This document shows, one piece after another, positions 1 through 6,412 of a stretch of DNA of 36,564 nucleotides (positions within the stretch are counted from its first letter, which is position 1; the number at the start of each line of letters is the position of its first letter). The translations under genes were made by a program, and so were the position numbers. Source of the DNA: a virus; IMG/VR virus record IMGVR_UViG_3300008452_005051, positions 1 to 36,564 of that record; one strand, 5' to 3'. The notes beneath the pieces were generated by a model. The model was not told the origin of the DNA, did no database searches, and saw nothing but the letters and a program-made list of their open reading frames with translations.

Positions 1-69
1 AATAAAAAAGCAGTTTTGGAAGAGCTGGAAAAATTAACAGTAAATCAGCTTGATTTATTTGAAGAATGA
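1..69 (+). CDS. C-terminal part of small coiled-coil protein (continues from 36475)
   Basis: An open frame from base 1 to a TGA at 67-69 encodes 22 residues ending in LDLFEE. It is in phase with the ATG frame at 36475..36564 (exactly 30 codons), so joining the window ends gives one 52-aa protein, rich in Glu, Lys, Leu and Ile with heptad-like spacing, as in a short coiled coil. The stop overlaps the ATG of the next gene (ATGA). Function unknown. The join across the ends is an inference from the continuous frame. Confidence 0.7.
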   Translation, partial: NKKAVLEELEKLTVNQLDLFEE

Positions 70-254
70 AAGTTTTGTGTAAACATTGCCAGCTCAATTG
101 TAAAAAAATTGGGCTGGTTAATTGCGCCGAGTACAGTGCAATAGCAGACAAACCTCAACAATTAAAAGCCGCTATAAACAAGGCTTACAAGGAGGGAGAC
201 TATAAAAAAGCAGAGGAACTTACCGAAGAACTGTTTAGATTTAATAATGGTTAA
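66..254 (+). CDS. small cysteine-rich protein, unknown function
   Basis: 62 aa, translationally coupled (ATGA) to the preceding coiled-coil gene. The N-terminus has four cysteines (C5, C8, C12, C20) plus H7, which could bind a metal ion; the rest is Lys/Glu-rich and predicted helical. It ends just before an early promoter region. Family not recognised. Confidence 0.6.
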   Translation: MKVLCKHCQLNCKKIGLVNCAEYSAIADKPQQLKAAINKAYKEGDYKKAEELTEELFRFNNG

Positions 255-257
255 TAT

Positions 258-307
258 GTTAAAGTTTTCTTAAAATGTAAAATAAGTCGTTTTTATTTAT
301 ATCTTTA
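258..307 (+). promoter_or_regulatory. early promoter with shared upstream box
   Basis: Box GTTAAAGTTTTCTTAAAA at 258-275 and a -7-like element TATCTTTA at 300-307, followed by ACATCAT. The box recurs at 3048 and, less exactly, at 27811. The box-to-element distance is 42 nt here and 52-53 nt at the other two. It should drive the gene at 336 with a leader of about 25 nt. Based on the Bacteroidetes -7 consensus TAnnTTTG. Confidence 0.55.
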
Positions 308-335
308 CATCATCAAACTAAAAGAAATAGAAATT

Positions 336-665
336 ATGAAAACTTTTCAGAAACAAGAGGCAAACGAAAAATTTAACCACCAAGAAGGCGTTAGAAAACT
401 TTTTAATGATTTAGGTTATTCAAATGTAAAAATTGAAACATCTTTAACTAATGGTATTTCTCACTATGTTAGATTTGAAGTAGCTGTTTTAAACGAAAAT
501 AAACTTTTTCACGATATGTTTGTCTGGGATGGGTTTACAGATATCGAGGTCAGAATAAGTGATCATTATTCTAATCTTGACCGATTTGGAAGTTCAAAAA
601 ACAAAATGACAATGGCGTGTCTTTTGGATTTAAGAGATACTGGAGCTATAGCTAAAACTAATTAA
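336..665 (+). CDS. hypothetical protein
   Basis: 109 aa, ATG preceded by an A-rich leader and the promoter at 300-307. Mixed alpha/beta composition with no signal peptide or membrane segment. No family recognised. It is the first gene of a run of small early genes all on the + strand. Confidence 0.65.
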   Translation: MKTFQKQEANEKFNHQEGVRKLFNDLGYSNVKIETSLTNGISHYVRFEVAVLNENKLFHDMFVWDGFTDIEVRISDHYSNLDRFGSSKNKMTMACLLDLRDTGAIAKTN

Positions 666-668
666 GAA

Positions 669-808
669 ATGTATAAAGGACAAAAAAAAACTACTTCGGT
701 CAAGAAGTCGAAGTAGTTGAATTCGACAAAACGCATGCGGTGATTAGGCTAAAATCAGGCTCTCTGATTTGCACGGATATTAATTCATTAACAACCTTAA
801 AAAAATAA
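669..808 (+). CDS. small protein requiring a -1 shift on a 9-A run (or frame-disrupted)
   Basis: ATG at 669 opens a frame that stops after 15 codons. From the run of nine A at 682-690, the -1 frame stays open to TAA at 806-808 and reads like a real protein (…GQEVEVVEFDKTHAV…, a beta-rich small fold). That frame has no start codon of its own. A slip on A AAA AAA gives a 46-aa product. A 10-bp perfect hairpin (AACTACTTCG…CGAAGTAGTT, 689-718) starts at the end of the A run. Alternatives are a homopolymer sequencing error or a decayed gene. Confidence 0.45.
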
Positions 809-813
809 AAACT

Positions 814-891
814 ATGAAAACATTATCAAAAATTTACAACACGATCAGCAAGGTGCTGTTTGGTAATCAGTCTAACATTTGCAGATATTAA
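814..891 (+). CDS. very small hypothetical protein
   Basis: 25 aa (starts MKTLSKIYNTISKVLF). ATG follows an AAAAAATAAAAACT leader of the kind seen before other genes here, and the stop is 3 nt before the next ATG. The spacing and MKT start support expression, but no family can be assigned and chance is possible. Confidence 0.4.
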   Translation: MKTLSKIYNTISKVLFGNQSNICRY

Positions 892-894
892 ATC

Positions 895-1191
895 ATGAAC
901 TACGACGCCTACATCACAGGGTTTTACGACCCGACTAGCCCGATAAATCAATTGGATCCAGAACCCGAGGAAGAAATGACTTTCACGGAGAAATTATATA
1001 ACGAGCTTAATAAAGACTATTTTAACGAGCTTTTAAGGGATTTTAGGTCCACGGCAATACAAATTTCAGCCACTTGGAAGAGAATATCTGAAATCGAACA
1101 AAACAACTCCTTATTGCCTAATGACTCGGACGAAGATCAGGAGATTATTGAATTAAAGAAAAAACTAACTAAATTTATAGAGATTTTATGA
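895..1191 (+). CDS. hypothetical protein, acidic
   Basis: 98 aa, acidic, with an Asp/Pro/Glu-rich stretch near residues 20-28 and a helical, Lys/Glu-rich C-terminus. The stop overlaps the start of the next gene (ATG at 1188), suggesting translational coupling. Family not recognised. Confidence 0.6.
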   Translation: MNYDAYITGFYDPTSPINQLDPEPEEEMTFTEKLYNELNKDYFNELLRDFRSTAIQISATWKRISEIEQNNSLLPNDSDEDQEIIELKKKLTKFIEIL

Positions 1192-1577
1192 AAAAATTAG
1201 AATTAAAACATTTATCGCCTTATTTGCCTTATGAATTATATGGTGTAATATTTTATACGGAAACTGATTTTGAAAAAACAAAATTATGTATTAATGACGG
1301 ATTAAATAATGAAGCGGATATTGCTTCTTGGATTTTAGGCACTTATCAAGTTAAACCAATTCTAAGACCGCTTTCAGACCTTACAAAAGAAATTGAAGTG
1401 AATGGAGAAAAGTTTGTACCTTACAAAAAAATAAAAGAAATATATCCTTTTGACACATTTTCAAGCTCTTCTAATCCAGCTCAATGGTCATTAAGAGTGG
1501 TCGAAAAGCTTCTGGAATGGCATTTCGACGTTTTTGGACTTATTGATGACTTAGCTATTGACATTAACACACTATAA
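1188..1577 (+). CDS. hypothetical protein
   Basis: 129 aa, overlapping the preceding gene by 4 nt (ATGA). The sequence resembles small Bacteroidetes phage proteins that begin with an ELKHLSPYLPY-type stretch. It is soluble-looking, with aromatic residues throughout. Function unknown. Confidence 0.65.
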   Translation: MKKLELKHLSPYLPYELYGVIFYTETDFEKTKLCINDGLNNEADIASWILGTYQVKPILRPLSDLTKEIEVNGEKFVPYKKIKEIYPFDTFSSSSNPAQWSLRVVEKLLEWHFDVFGLIDDLAIDINTL

Positions 1578-1581
1578 AATT

Positions 1582-1749
1582 ATGAAAACAACACTATACA
1601 TATTATCAGTACTACTAACCCTTTGGTTTGTTGCTTCCAGTTTTATTAATCAAAATTTTGATGATTTTGTTATTAATCTTGGTATTTATTCGTTATCAAT
1701 TTTAGTGATTTTTGCAGTTTATGTTTTAATTGAATTAAAGGAAAAATGA
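1582..1749 (+). CDS. small two-helix membrane protein
   Basis: 55 aa from the ATG at 1582; an upstream TTG-type extension in the same frame was rejected because it overlaps the preceding gene. Two hydrophobic segments (about residues 4-20 and 32-50) end in a charged ELKEK tail. The stop overlaps the next ATG. Likely an inner-membrane protein; role unknown. Confidence 0.6.
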   Translation: MKTTLYILSVLLTLWFVASSFINQNFDDFVINLGIYSLSILVIFAVYVLIELKEK

Positions 1750-2078
1750 AAACAACTCAAAGTCTTAACAGCAAAATAAACAAACAAATCTCTGCGGCAG
1801 AAGCCTCTAGGATTTCAGGGCTTAGTTTGCCAGAGCTAAAAAAAAGAGCCGCTAAAAAAGGTATAGCGGCTACAAAATTCAGAAATACGCTTTTATTTGA
1901 TGCAAAAAAAATGAAGGTTATAACAGATGAAAGATATGTTAAGGCTAAAGCAGATGCTCTAATTTGCGAGCTATGCGAAGATTATCCTCATTTATCGGAT
2001 GCTGAACTTTCTGAAATTGTAGGCGTGCCAGTGATGCGACCAAAAATTTTTATATTTGAATCTAAAATAAATAAGTAA
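1746..2078 (+). CDS. putative helix-turn-helix protein
   Basis: 110 aa, coupled by ATGA to the membrane-protein gene. Residues about 17-42 (SAAEASRISGLSLPELKKRA) have the pattern of a helix-turn-helix or a terminase-small/adaptor-like helical domain. The protein is basic. DNA binding is inferred from this pattern only. Confidence 0.55.
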   Translation: MKTTQSLNSKINKQISAAEASRISGLSLPELKKRAAKKGIAATKFRNTLLFDAKKMKVITDERYVKAKADALICELCEDYPHLSDAELSEIVGVPVMRPKIFIFESKINK

Positions 2079-2134
2079 TGGAAATAATAAGTTATACAAC
2101 GCCTAAAGCAATTAAAATTAACAACTTAAATTAA
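2078..2134 (+). CDS. possible 18-aa ORF
   Basis: TAATG overlap with the preceding stop, ending 5 nt before the next ATG. It encodes 18 aa (MEIISYTTPKAIKINNLN). Its position is consistent with a coupled mini-gene, but the length is within chance expectation. Confidence 0.25.
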   Translation: MEIISYTTPKAIKINNLN

Positions 2135-2139
2135 GTAAA

Positions 2140-2613
2140 ATGGACGTAAAAAAAGGGTTTTATGAAAAGCTAGATAAAGGTAAAATAGAAATCAGACAGA
2201 ATGATAATCCGATTAAAATGAGCGAATTTCTTTCTTTTTTGACGATAGACGTTGAAAGGAGTAGCGACCATTCGGGAATCTCTTATGGATGGACGATGCT
2301 TTTTAACGCTGAGTATAAACTTGAAATTAAAGGGGGTATTGTTCGCGGAGTTGAATACCTACATGATCTCCAATTTGGAACTAAATTAGAAAATAGGTTT
2401 AACAATTATGTAAATCCATTCTATTTGATGGATATTTTAAATGCTAAAGGTCGTTACTTTTTTTACAAATATTATAAAGAAGAAATTATAAGTATAAAAA
2501 ATGCTATTTCGGAAGAAATAAACGAAATGCAAGCTGAACTAAAATCAAAAAAAGACCTTAAAAAACAGATAATTAAAGAAATACACATGATGTCCTCTTA
2601 TAAAGATCAATAA
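2140..2613 (+). CDS. hypothetical protein with C-terminal coiled coil
   Basis: 157 aa. The N-terminal ~110 residues are mixed alpha/beta; the C-terminal ~45 residues (EEINEMQAELKSKKDLKKQI) are strongly charged and helical, probably a coiled coil. Three nt separate it from the next gene. Family not recognised. Confidence 0.65.
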   Translation: MDVKKGFYEKLDKGKIEIRQNDNPIKMSEFLSFLTIDVERSSDHSGISYGWTMLFNAEYKLEIKGGIVRGVEYLHDLQFGTKLENRFNNYVNPFYLMDILNAKGRYFFYKYYKEEIISIKNAISEEINEMQAELKSKKDLKKQIIKEIHMMSSYKDQ

Positions 2614-2616
2614 ACT

Positions 2617-3051
2617 ATGAAAACAAATTTCAATTTTAAAGACGCCAAAGTAGGCGATAAAGTATATCATGTAGCCATGGGATGGGTTACAGTTAACTAT
2701 AACGACGGTCATGGCTTTGAAATCAACGAGTGCAAAATGTACAACATGGATGGCAGAGAAGACTCCAAGGACGAAAACCCGACTATTTACCCTTACAACC
2801 CATTCGAAAAGAATGGTGAGAGAGTTGTGGAGGTTCTTTCCTGTTATGGAAGTTGGATCAAAAGAGTATGTATTATCGAAAAAAACGGAGGCGTTGTCTG
2901 TTGGAGCACATCGACAACACTGGAGGAAGCAAAATATGCTACCAATGCTACATTTTGGAAAGAATGGAGAGAAATTGAACCAGAAAAAGAGCTAACCCAA
3001 GAAGAAAAAATAAATCTGCTTTGGGGAAAGTTTGGAAAAGATATTTGTTAA
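2617..3051 (+). CDS. conserved phage hypothetical protein
   Basis: 144 aa. The N-terminus (FKDAKVGDKVYHVAMGWVTV) resembles the beta-barrel opening of small phage proteins of unknown function that start with a GDKVYH-GWGTV-like pattern. The C-terminus is helical and acidic. Its end overlaps the next early-promoter box, which starts inside the last codons. Confidence 0.6.
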   Translation: MKTNFNFKDAKVGDKVYHVAMGWVTVNYNDGHGFEINECKMYNMDGREDSKDENPTIYPYNPFEKNGERVVEVLSCYGSWIKRVCIIEKNGGVVCWSTSTTLEEAKYATNATFWKEWREIEPEKELTQEEKINLLWGKFGKDIC

Positions 3052-3107
3052 AGTTTTGTTAAAAACAGAAATAACTATTGTTTTTGTCGAAAACTGGTGT
3101 ATCTTTA
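3048..3107 (+). promoter_or_regulatory. early promoter with shared upstream box
   Basis: Box GTTAAAGTTTTGTTAAAA at 3048-3065, differing from the box at 258 at one base, and -7-like TATCTTTA at 3100-3107 followed by the same ACATCAT. Distance box to element is 52 nt. The next start codon (3142) lies 35 nt downstream. Confidence 0.55.
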
Positions 3108-3141
3108 CATCATAATAATAACCACTAAAAAAACAAGTATT

Positions 3142-3324
3142 ATGAAAACAATCACAACAATTGTCTACATCGGCAAATCAAGAAAAGAAGTAGCTTACAC
3201 GTTTAAAGTTGAAGCTTTTGAGAGAATAGAAGGCGATAGACTTATTTTAAACAACGATGACAGGAGAATATTAATAGTGCCAGATTTTGTCACAAAAACA
3301 ATAGCCGAGATCAACGAAATTTAA
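3142..3324 (+). CDS. hypothetical protein
   Basis: 60 aa from the ATG at 3142, preceded by AAGTATT; an in-frame upstream extension was rejected because it begins within the promoter. Beta-rich, with no membrane segment. Function unknown. Confidence 0.6.
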   Translation: MKTITTIVYIGKSRKEVAYTFKVEAFERIEGDRLILNNDDRRILIVPDFVTKTIAEINEI

Positions 3325-3333
3325 TCCAAAACA

Positions 3334-3359
3334 AACCGCCTCTGAAAAATGGGGCGGTT
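3334..3359 (+). terminator. weak hairpin between small genes
   Basis: Inverted repeat AACCGCC (3334-3340) / GGCGGTT (3353-3359) with a 12-nt loop. It is followed by ATTAAAAAAAA, so it is not a classical + strand terminator; on the - strand it is followed by TTTGTTTT. It could protect the mRNA end or act as a partial terminator. Confidence 0.35.
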
Positions 3360-3378
3360 ATTAAAAAAAATATTAGTT

Positions 3379-3732
3379 ATGAAACCACTACTACCACTCA
3401 TTCTGCTATTCACATCAATAGCATTGGCGCAAAAAACAAGCGCAACTCTTTACTATGGAGCTGCAAAAAGTATCGGCACAGAGATTGTTTTAAACGAAAA
3501 CGTTGGCGTTGGATTTGCTGTTAAAAATAAACAATACACCGCTTACTTAACAAAGAGTATAGGCAACATCGGAAATATTAAATTTTACGCTGATTGCGGG
3601 GTATTGAAGTATAATAATTATGCGCCAATGTTCGGGCTAAGCAGTAACTACAAGATTTCAAACAAAGTAGGTTTGAAAATTGGAATGGACACGTTCTCAG
3701 GTTTAAATACTGGAATTTTAATAAATTTTTAA
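3379..3732 (+). CDS. exported small beta-barrel-like protein
   Basis: 117 aa from the ATG at 3379. A clear Sec signal peptide (MKPLLPLILLFTSIALAQ, cleavage near residue 17) is followed by alternating beta-strand sequence rich in Gly, Asn, Lys and Tyr, ending in Phe (GILINF), as in outer-membrane or periplasmic barrel proteins. The upstream in-frame ATG at 3349 was rejected because it lies in the hairpin. A superinfection-exclusion role is possible but not shown. Confidence 0.6.
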   Translation: MKPLLPLILLFTSIALAQKTSATLYYGAAKSIGTEIVLNENVGVGFAVKNKQYTAYLTKSIGNIGNIKFYADCGVLKYNNYAPMFGLSSNYKISNKVGLKIGMDTFSGLNTGILINF

Positions 3733-3734
3733 TC

Positions 3735-3911
3735 ATGGAAACATACACCACAATATTAAACTTAATAGTGGCCTTCGGTATATTTTTTTTAGCCTACAGA
3801 ATCTTTAAGTTAACTAAGGAAAAAGAAAAACTTGAAAAACACTTGGAAGAAAAAACTAAAGAATGCAAATTCTGGAAGTCTAAACTAAAACAATATTACA
3901 ATGAGCGTTAA
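3735..3911 (+). CDS. small single-pass membrane protein with coiled coil
   Basis: 58 aa. Residues about 6-24 form one hydrophobic helix; residues 25-45 are a Lys/Glu-rich coiled coil (KEKEKLEKHLEEKTKE). The topology resembles phage spanin or holin accessory proteins, but it lies in the early region, so no lysis role is claimed. It overlaps the next gene by 11 nt. Confidence 0.55.
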   Translation: METYTTILNLIVAFGIFFLAYRIFKLTKEKEKLEKHLEEKTKECKFWKSKLKQYYNER

Positions 3912-4038
3912 CAAGAGAAGACCACTAGGCAAGCAAGAAGATATTTTCCACCAAGCGTGGAGAAATCGAAAAGAAGCAAAAGAGTTGCAAAAAATATTTG
4001 CAAATGTCAAACCTGATAAAATAATCTTAAAAAACTAA
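3901..4038 (+). CDS. small basic hypothetical protein
   Basis: 45 aa, starting inside the end of the previous gene. Basic and helical (KRRPLGKQEDIFHQAWRNRK). Its overlap with neighbours and correct spacing support coding. Function unknown. Confidence 0.5.
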   Translation: MSVNKRRPLGKQEDIFHQAWRNRKEAKELQKIFANVKPDKIILKN

Positions 4039-4043
4039 AACAA

Positions 4044-4172
4044 ATGACAACATTTCTAACAACAACATTAATCATCTTCGCAGCATTCGTTTTGTGGATA
4101 TTGCAAGATACGATCACAGACCTATTAAGTGGAGGAAAGCCCTTTGCCACAAAAGAAACTAAATTTTATTAA
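4044..4172 (+). CDS. small membrane protein
   Basis: 42 aa with a hydrophobic helix at about residues 4-20 (FLTTTLIIFAAFVLWIL), then a polar tail. The stop lies within the TAAATTTTATTAA leader of the next gene. Unknown function. Confidence 0.45.
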   Translation: MTTFLTTTLIIFAAFVLWILQDTITDLLSGGKPFATKETKFY

Positions 4173-4173
4173 A

Positions 4174-4437
4174 ATGGCATACACTCACGAACAATTAGAA
4201 AAATTAGGATTTAAGAAAGTTGAAAGCAAAGATACTGGATTTTTTGATTTTGTAAATAAAGTTACAAGCAATGTTCATTTAGTTTTAAGTCCAATGTTAG
4301 AAGAATTATTTATTTGGGTTTTAGAAGATGGTGGAGATGAATATTCAGATGGAACTAAAATAATTATTAATGCTTATGATTTGAAAAAAGCAATAAAATT
4401 ATGCGAAATGATTGTCGGTGTTGACGATGGTTTTTAA
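4174..4437 (+). CDS. hypothetical protein
   Basis: 87 aa from the ATG at 4174, chosen because it directly follows the TAAATTTTATTAA leader that precedes three neighbouring genes; an upstream ATG at 4129 overlaps the preceding gene. The sequence begins AYTHEQLEKLGFKKV, a pattern found in small phage proteins of unknown role. Confidence 0.6.
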   Translation: MAYTHEQLEKLGFKKVESKDTGFFDFVNKVTSNVHLVLSPMLEELFIWVLEDGGDEYSDGTKIIINAYDLKKAIKLCEMIVGVDDGF

Positions 4438-4459
4438 AATTAATTTAAATTTTATTAAC

Positions 4460-4621
4460 ATGGCAAGAAAAACAAAAAAAGAATTAGCCGAAGAATGGGC
4501 TAAAAAAAATAATACCTGCGGTGACAGTCCTTGGTTTGACAAAGAAAACACCTATTATAATCTAAGAGTAGATCAAATATTGAAGATGGCAAAATACATA
4601 AATGATAATATTAAAAACTAA
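4460..4621 (+). CDS. hypothetical protein
   Basis: 53 aa from the ATG at 4460, after the AAATTTTATTAAC leader. Basic and helical (ARKTKKELAEEWAKKNN…). An in-frame upstream start at 4412 would overlap the previous gene by 26 nt and is less likely. Confidence 0.55.
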   Translation: MARKTKKELAEEWAKKNNTCGDSPWFDKENTYYNLRVDQILKMAKYINDNIKN

Positions 4622-4633
4622 ATTTTATTAATT

Positions 4634-4939
4634 ATGGAATGGGAGGAAAAAGTAAAAATGATACAACTTGGAAATCAAATGTACAGATCCGAAGAAGCAA
4701 AAGATGATTTTAAACATTTTGTTTTACGGAATATTGATTCATTTGATGGACAAGCGTGGGATATGTTTTGTAATTTGGTTGATTTGATTGTTGACGAAAT
4801 GAAAGAAGAGGTAGTTTTTTGGAGACGAGTTTATCCTAAAATTAAATATGTCAATTGCAACGATGAGAAATTTGGATTGCGTTCAGGGATGAGAATTGCA
4901 ATGATTCAGACTATTTGCGAAAAGGAATTAATGTTATGA
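4634..4939 (+). CDS. hypothetical protein
   Basis: 101 aa, preceded by the same TAAATTTTATTAATT leader. Acidic, helical, with several Trp and Asp residues. Its end overlaps the next gene (ATGA). Family not recognised. Confidence 0.6.
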   Translation: MEWEEKVKMIQLGNQMYRSEEAKDDFKHFVLRNIDSFDGQAWDMFCNLVDLIVDEMKEEVVFWRRVYPKIKYVNCNDEKFGLRSGMRIAMIQTICEKELML

Positions 4940-5166
4940 AAACAATATTTTTATTACCCTGTTTACCTTATCATTTAAGCGTCTTTGTTTTTGTAAATTA
5001 TCTAGCGTTTAGAGATAGTGATTTTCAAGATGTGTTAATGACGGGTGATGTCAAGAAAAACAATAAATTTGATCATTTTATTGATAGGTTTGATAAAAAA
5101 ACAATGCCATTCCAGTACGCTTACTGTAGTATATTCTGGATATGGTTATTTTTAAAATTAATTTAA
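4936..5166 (+). CDS. hypothetical protein with hydrophobic ends
   Basis: 76 aa from the coupled ATG at 4936. Hydrophobic stretches lie at about residues 3-25 and 62-75, with a charged middle (KKNNKFDHFIDRFDKK). Possibly membrane associated. Function unknown. Confidence 0.5.
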   Translation: MKTIFLLPCLPYHLSVFVFVNYLAFRDSDFQDVLMTGDVKKNNKFDHFIDRFDKKTMPFQYAYCSIFWIWLFLKLI

Positions 5167-5174
5167 TTTTTATT

Positions 5175-5819
5175 ATGAAAAAACTTAGAATATTAGTAGC
5201 CTGTGAGGAAAGCCAAGCGGTTACTAAAGAGTTAAGATTGTTAGGACACGAGGCTTTTTCTTGTGATTTATTGCCATGCTCGGGGGGGCATCCTGAATGG
5301 CACTTGCAACAAGATGTAACCGAACTGTTAAAACAAAAGTGGGATTTAATTATTGCTTTTCCGCCTTGCACATATTTGACAGTAACCGGAAATAGATGGT
5401 TTAACATTGAGCGATATGGCGAACAAGCAATACAAAGGCATAAAGACAGAGAGTTTGCAATTAAATTCTTTAAAATGTTTGCTGATGCTGATTGCGATTT
5501 TATAGCTATTGAAAACCCAGTAGGTATAATGAGTAGTGAATGGAGAAAACCCGATCAGATAATTAATCCTTATCAATTTGGCGACCCGTTTGAAAAGAAA
5601 ACCTGTCTATGGCTAAAAGGATTGCCAAAATTAGAGCCGACAAATATAGTTGAGCCGCCAAAAAGAACAGAGTTTGCAAGTGGTAAAAGCATGCCGGCTT
5701 GGTATGCAGAAGCTTGGAAATTGCCAAAAGATGAAAGAGCAAAATTAAGAAGCAAAACATTTCCAGGAATAGCAAAGGCAATGGCAATACAATGGGCAGG
5801 ATTTGTAATTGAAAATTAA
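5175..5819 (+). CDS. minimal cytosine-C5 methyltransferase-like protein
   Basis: 214 aa from the ATG at 5175, after an AATTTTTATT leader. An SAM-binding start (RILVACEESQAV, residues 5-16, and an acidic CDL at 30-32) is followed by AFPPCTYL with the PPC of m5C motif IV (catalytic-type Cys65) and IENP (113-115) matching motif VI (ENV). It is about half the length of a full C5 methyltransferase and has no recognisable target-recognition domain or motif X. It could methylate phage DNA, or act on another base or nucleotide. Fold assignment fairly sure; substrate unknown. Confidence 0.75.
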   Translation: MKKLRILVACEESQAVTKELRLLGHEAFSCDLLPCSGGHPEWHLQQDVTELLKQKWDLIIAFPPCTYLTVTGNRWFNIERYGEQAIQRHKDREFAIKFFKMFADADCDFIAIENPVGIMSSEWRKPDQIINPYQFGDPFEKKTCLWLKGLPKLEPTNIVEPPKRTEFASGKSMPAWYAEAWKLPKDERAKLRSKTFPGIAKAMAIQWAGFVIEN

Positions 5820-5854
5820 CGTTAAATTTAATTAGGATTTTAAATAAAACATTC

Positions 5855-5927
5855 CTATATTTGTCACCTGCATTAGTGAATTTTCATAATACTATATTTG
5901 TCACGTGTCATAGTGAATTTTCATAAT
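5855..5927 (+). promoter_or_regulatory. two 36-bp tandem repeats with -7 elements and dyads
   Basis: Copies at 5855-5890 and 5892-5927 (period 37 bp), identical except for a 6-bp core (CTGCAT versus GTGTCA). Each holds TATATTTG (5856-5863, 5893-5900) and a dyad TCAC-N8-GTGA. Position at the early/late boundary upstream of the terminase suggests tandem promoters or operator sites controlling late transcription. Confidence 0.55.
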
Positions 5928-5950
5928 TAATATTTTTTGGTTAGTGGTAG

Positions 5951-5983
5951 AAAAGCACCTCTTTTTTAAGGGGTGTTTTTTTT
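5951..5983 (+). terminator. intrinsic terminator before late genes
   Basis: Stem AAAAGCACCTC (5951-5961) with GGGGTGTTTTT (5970-5980), two G-T wobbles, an 8-nt T/A loop and a continuing T run. It ends early/middle transcription right before the terminase promoter. Confidence 0.7.
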
Positions 5984-5998
5984 GTTTAATATTTTTTG

Positions 5999-6006
5999 TA
6001 TCTTTG
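5999..6006 (+). promoter_or_regulatory. -7 element for terminase small subunit, leaderless spacing
   Basis: TATCTTTG with the ATG of the next gene 4 nt downstream. With the usual Bacteroidetes offset, transcription starts at or next to the ATG. A TTTG at 5981-5984 could be the upstream element but is spaced only 14 bp away. Confidence 0.5.
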
Positions 6007-6010
6007 GGGC

Positions 6011-6412
6011 ATGGCTAGACCAAGTGAATATAACTTCGATATGTGTATTGAAATTTGCTCAGAGGTAGCAAATGGCTTCAATATTAAAACCGTCCTTAAA
6101 AGCAAGGATGAATACCCTACGTTTCAAACTTTTTGCAACTGGAAAAGAGCAAATCAAGAATTGTTTGACCTATATGTAAAGACTATGCAGGACAAAGCAG
6201 AATCCGAAATGGAGGAAATAGAACACGTTTATGATATGCTTAAAGCTGGAGAAATTGAACCAAGTGTTGCTAATGTTTTGATTCAGACCAAGAAATGGAC
6301 GGCATCTAAGTACTACCCTAAAATGTTTGGGGATAAAGTTGATGTAACAACTGGAGGTGAGAAAATGTCACAGGTGACTATATTTCAATTGCCAGACAAT
6401 GACAGAGGATAA
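6011..6412 (+). CDS. terminase small subunit
   Basis: 133 aa from the ATG at 6011; a TTG five codons upstream overlaps the -7 element and is rejected. An N-terminal helical DNA-binding region (SEYNFDMCIEICSEVANG) is followed by a helix-rich centre and a stretch resembling small terminase proteins (VLIQTKKWTASKYYPKMFGD). It should recognise the packaging site and load the large subunit, whose gene it overlaps by 14 nt. Confidence 0.8.
   Translation: MARPSEYNFDMCIEICSEVANGFNIKTVLKSKDEYPTFQTFCNWKRANQELFDLYVKTMQDKAESEMEEIEHVYDMLKAGEIEPSVANVLIQTKKWTASKYYPKMFGDKVDVTTGGEKMSQVTIFQLPDNDRG

Noticed and set aside
682-718. Hairpin near 690 as a + strand terminator
   Set aside because: The stem is preceded by A and followed by GAATTC, not T; it would only terminate on the - strand, where no gene ends.
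2711-2995. Overlapping + strand ORF of 94 codons inside the 144-aa gene
   Set aside because: Fully nested out-of-frame; the 144-aa frame has a proper leader and a protein-like sequence.
5078-5787. Several minus-strand ORFs under the methyltransferase gene
   Set aside because: They mirror the codon pattern of the + strand gene, with hydrophobic low-complexity translations.
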